Source: Chytridium lagenaria (Eukaryota; Chytridiomycota; Chytridiomycetes; Chytridiales; Chytridiaceae). Taken from it: 64,000 nucleotides of DNA. The position numbers and the translations under genes were made by a program. Below the pieces are notes generated by a model, which was not told the DNA's origin, did not search any database, and worked only from the letters and a program-made list of their open reading frames with translations. The stretch spans positions 124,001 through 188,000 of the forward strand of contig JAHLKC010000012.1 of NCBI GenBank assembly GCA_025449115.1, given 5' to 3'. Below are positions 62,255 through 64,000 of this stretch, piece after piece; position 1 is the first letter of the stretch, and each line of letters opens with the position of its first letter.

Positions 62255-63954
62255 ATGAACAGCGCTAGAGCTCGACGCTTCAACAGGAGACATCCCCCTC
62301 AGCAACATCCACAAAACCTCACCGTCCCCATGGCCTCATCACTGAGACCCACCATCTCAACCTCTCCATCCCTATCGTCCTCTCCCGCAGCTTCCCTCTA
62401 CTCAACCCTCCACAACACCAGCTCTCTCCGTCTCTCCCTGATCAACTACAAAGACCCTACAAGAAAGGACCCCTCGGCCTCCTTTGATCCCATCGAGAAA
62501 CAAATGGGTGAAGGGCATATCCTTAAAATTGGTCGTCAAGTCAAACCAACCAGCGGTGACCTCGCTGCAACCAATCCAGTGGTTGATGAACCATCTCCAA
62601 CGACACCAAACACAGAATCCCCTGTTGTGTTGTTGTCCACGGCGATGGCGTCGTTGACTTTGCGTGGAGCAACGGCTGGTGCTACTGGTGCTGGTGTTTC
62701 CGAGCAGGGGAGTAACGCGGCCCCAACACCTGTGGACGCACCTTCATCGCCTTTGATGGGGGTGACGGAGAAGTTACCTCCTCTCCCAGGAAAGGTCGTG
62801 GAACATGCTTGGTTTAAAAGCAAAGTTGTGAGTCGTAATCATGCGGAATTGTGGATGAGGGATGGACAGGTTGGTTTAATAACACCATCTTTATATGTAA
62901 TGCTTAACGTGCTTGCAGATTTATCTTCGGGATACGGGAAGTTCATCTGGAACGTTTTTGAATAGGATGAGGCTCAGTCCTTCTGGAAAGTTGAGTCGGC
63001 CATACCCGCTCAAAGACGGGGATTTGATACAGTTGGGAATTGATTACCAAGGAAGGCCGGAAGGTTCGTACTTTACCATTCTTTGTTGTCTTTATGTTCC
63101 AACTCGTTTGCAATGATTAATGGATTTTATCTTGATGGTAGATATTACAAGTGTGTTATAATCAAAGTTTGCATTGCTGGATTATCCGGCGCTTACATCA
63201 AAAGAAGAAGGAAAACCCAGCTCGGTAAGCATTTTGAATAGACATCTTTGAAGTCATGTATATAACACAATTTCTACAGTTTCCGCAACGCCCTCAAAGC
63301 CCTCCTAACCGCCTCAAACCCCTACGCCACAACCGCACCAAAACCCACCATCGCCGACATCGCCCCCACAACTTCAACCCCAACCGCTCCATCCAACTCT
63401 GCCATCGATTGCTGCATTTGCCTCAACACCATCGGCCCCTACCAAGCCCTCTTCATCTCCCCCTGCTCACACTGCTACCACCACAAATGCGTGCGCAACC
63501 TTCTCGATACCGCCATGTTCCAATGTCCCATGTGTCGACAGGTTGCGAATCTGGATGCGAGCGTGAGCATGGAGAGTCTTGTTGGGGAGGCTGCGGAGGA
63601 AGAGGCTGGATGGGCGGTGGCTGTGGATGAGGAGGGGGAGGAGAGGGCGCCTGGGGACGTTTCGGGTGGGGATCTTGCGAATTCAAGGATGGGAGGGGAG
63701 ACGGCGAGGTGGGGGGGATTCCGGAGTCTACTAAATCTCAAGGTGGCGATGAGGAACCGACAGATGTGTCTTGGGGTAATCTTGCTGGGTCGCAGCGAAA
63801 AAAGAAGGATGGTGAGAGTGAAAGTAGGGAGAATGTTTCTGGGAGTGCGACAGGGCCAAATGGGAATGTGGCACGGAGCACGACTGTTTACCATAATCCT
63901 GAACGACGCATCGACAATGGCTTTTCGAGAGCATACTCGCTCTTTTATTTATGA
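62255..63954 (+). CDS. FHA-RING E3 ubiquitin ligase (Dma1/Dma2/RNF8-CHFR type)
   Basis: ATG 62255. The FHA domain spans exons: HILKIGRQ, FKSKVVSRNHAELWMRDGQ, then after an intron IYLRDTGSSSGTFLNRMRLS and YPLKDGDLIQLGIDYQG, then YKCVIIKVCIAG. A RING follows: CCICLNTIGPYQALFISPCS, HCYHHKCVRNLL and FQCPMCRQ. This fits fungal Dma proteins, which read phosphothreonine with the FHA and ubiquitinate septin or mitotic-checkpoint targets. A Ser/Ala insert within the FHA is longer than usual. In the acidic C-terminus a run of seven G (about 63711-63717) is a likely length error: the natural continuation is IPESTKSQGGDEEPTDVSWG, ending NGFSRAYSLFYL at 63954. Confidence 0.86.
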
Positions 63955-63982
63955 TTTTCCTTGGTTTCTTCGCATCCGCACG

Positions 63983-63997
63983 CACACACACACACAC
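63983..63997 (+). repeat. CA dinucleotide microsatellite
   Basis: A CA run at the right edge of the window, just past the FHA-RING stop; it may continue outside. Confidence 0.85.
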
Positions 63998-64000
63998 TCA

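Overview
The window is nuclear DNA of a fungus. It holds about 22 protein-coding genes, nearly all split by short GT-AG introns (many only 37-65 nt), packed on both strands with AT-rich gaps between them. The gene set points to an early-diverging, probably zoosporic (chytrid-like) lineage. Fungal markers such as Rmt2-type arginine methyltransferase, monopolin Pcs1/Csm1 and Dma-type FHA-RING ligase sit beside genes I associate more with animals, amoebae and basal fungi than with yeasts: a CLEC16A/FPL protein, a paxillin-like LIM protein, WDR59, an NHA/9B-type antiporter, paraoxonases, a GH85 ENGase and an animal/amoeba-style alpha-amylase. The lineage call is inference; I did not see a diagnostic marker such as rDNA.

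Layout. 0.9-5.5 kb: an unidentified minus-strand gene, an NPC2-like sterol-transfer protein, an ankyrin + Rmt2 methyltransferase and a 12-cysteine secreted protein, all on minus. 5.5-8.8 kb: gene-poor AT-rich DNA with a 1.5-kb TA-flanked terminal-inverted-repeat element. 8.8-13.8 kb: a secreted protein built from a triplicated domain, then an ENGase. 14.7-20.7 kb (minus): CLEC16A homologue, SR-type splicing factor with zinc knuckles, small membrane protein. 21.5-29.3 kb (plus): paxillin-like LIM protein, Na+/H+ antiporter, two tandem membrane-anchored paraoxonases. 30-32.6 kb (minus): RGS protein and fasciclin-domain membrane protein. 33.4-43 kb: monopolin Pcs1, a SET protein divergent from WDR59 (start codons 9 bp apart) and an F-box/LRR protein. 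43.1-47.8 kb (minus): RPB2, the second-largest subunit of RNA polymerase II. 48.4-53.5 kb (minus): an unknown low-complexity protein and a secreted alpha-amylase with two starch-binding X25-like modules. 55.4-61.7 kb: a secreted acidic DADEL-repeat protein, then a cluster of three GPI-type cysteine-rich surface proteins, two of them with a 10-cysteine Frizzled-like pattern. 62.3-64 kb: FHA-RING ubiquitin ligase.

Two themes stand out. First, an unusual share of the genes encodes secreted or surface proteins: acidic repeats, cysteine-rich CRDs, FAS1, amylase, a triplicated domain and a 12-Cys protein. Second, many conserved genes, including the essential RPB2, are broken by 1-2 nt frame slips, often at homopolymers. 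This is best explained by uncorrected long-read consensus errors rather than decay, so protein models here must be read through those slips.
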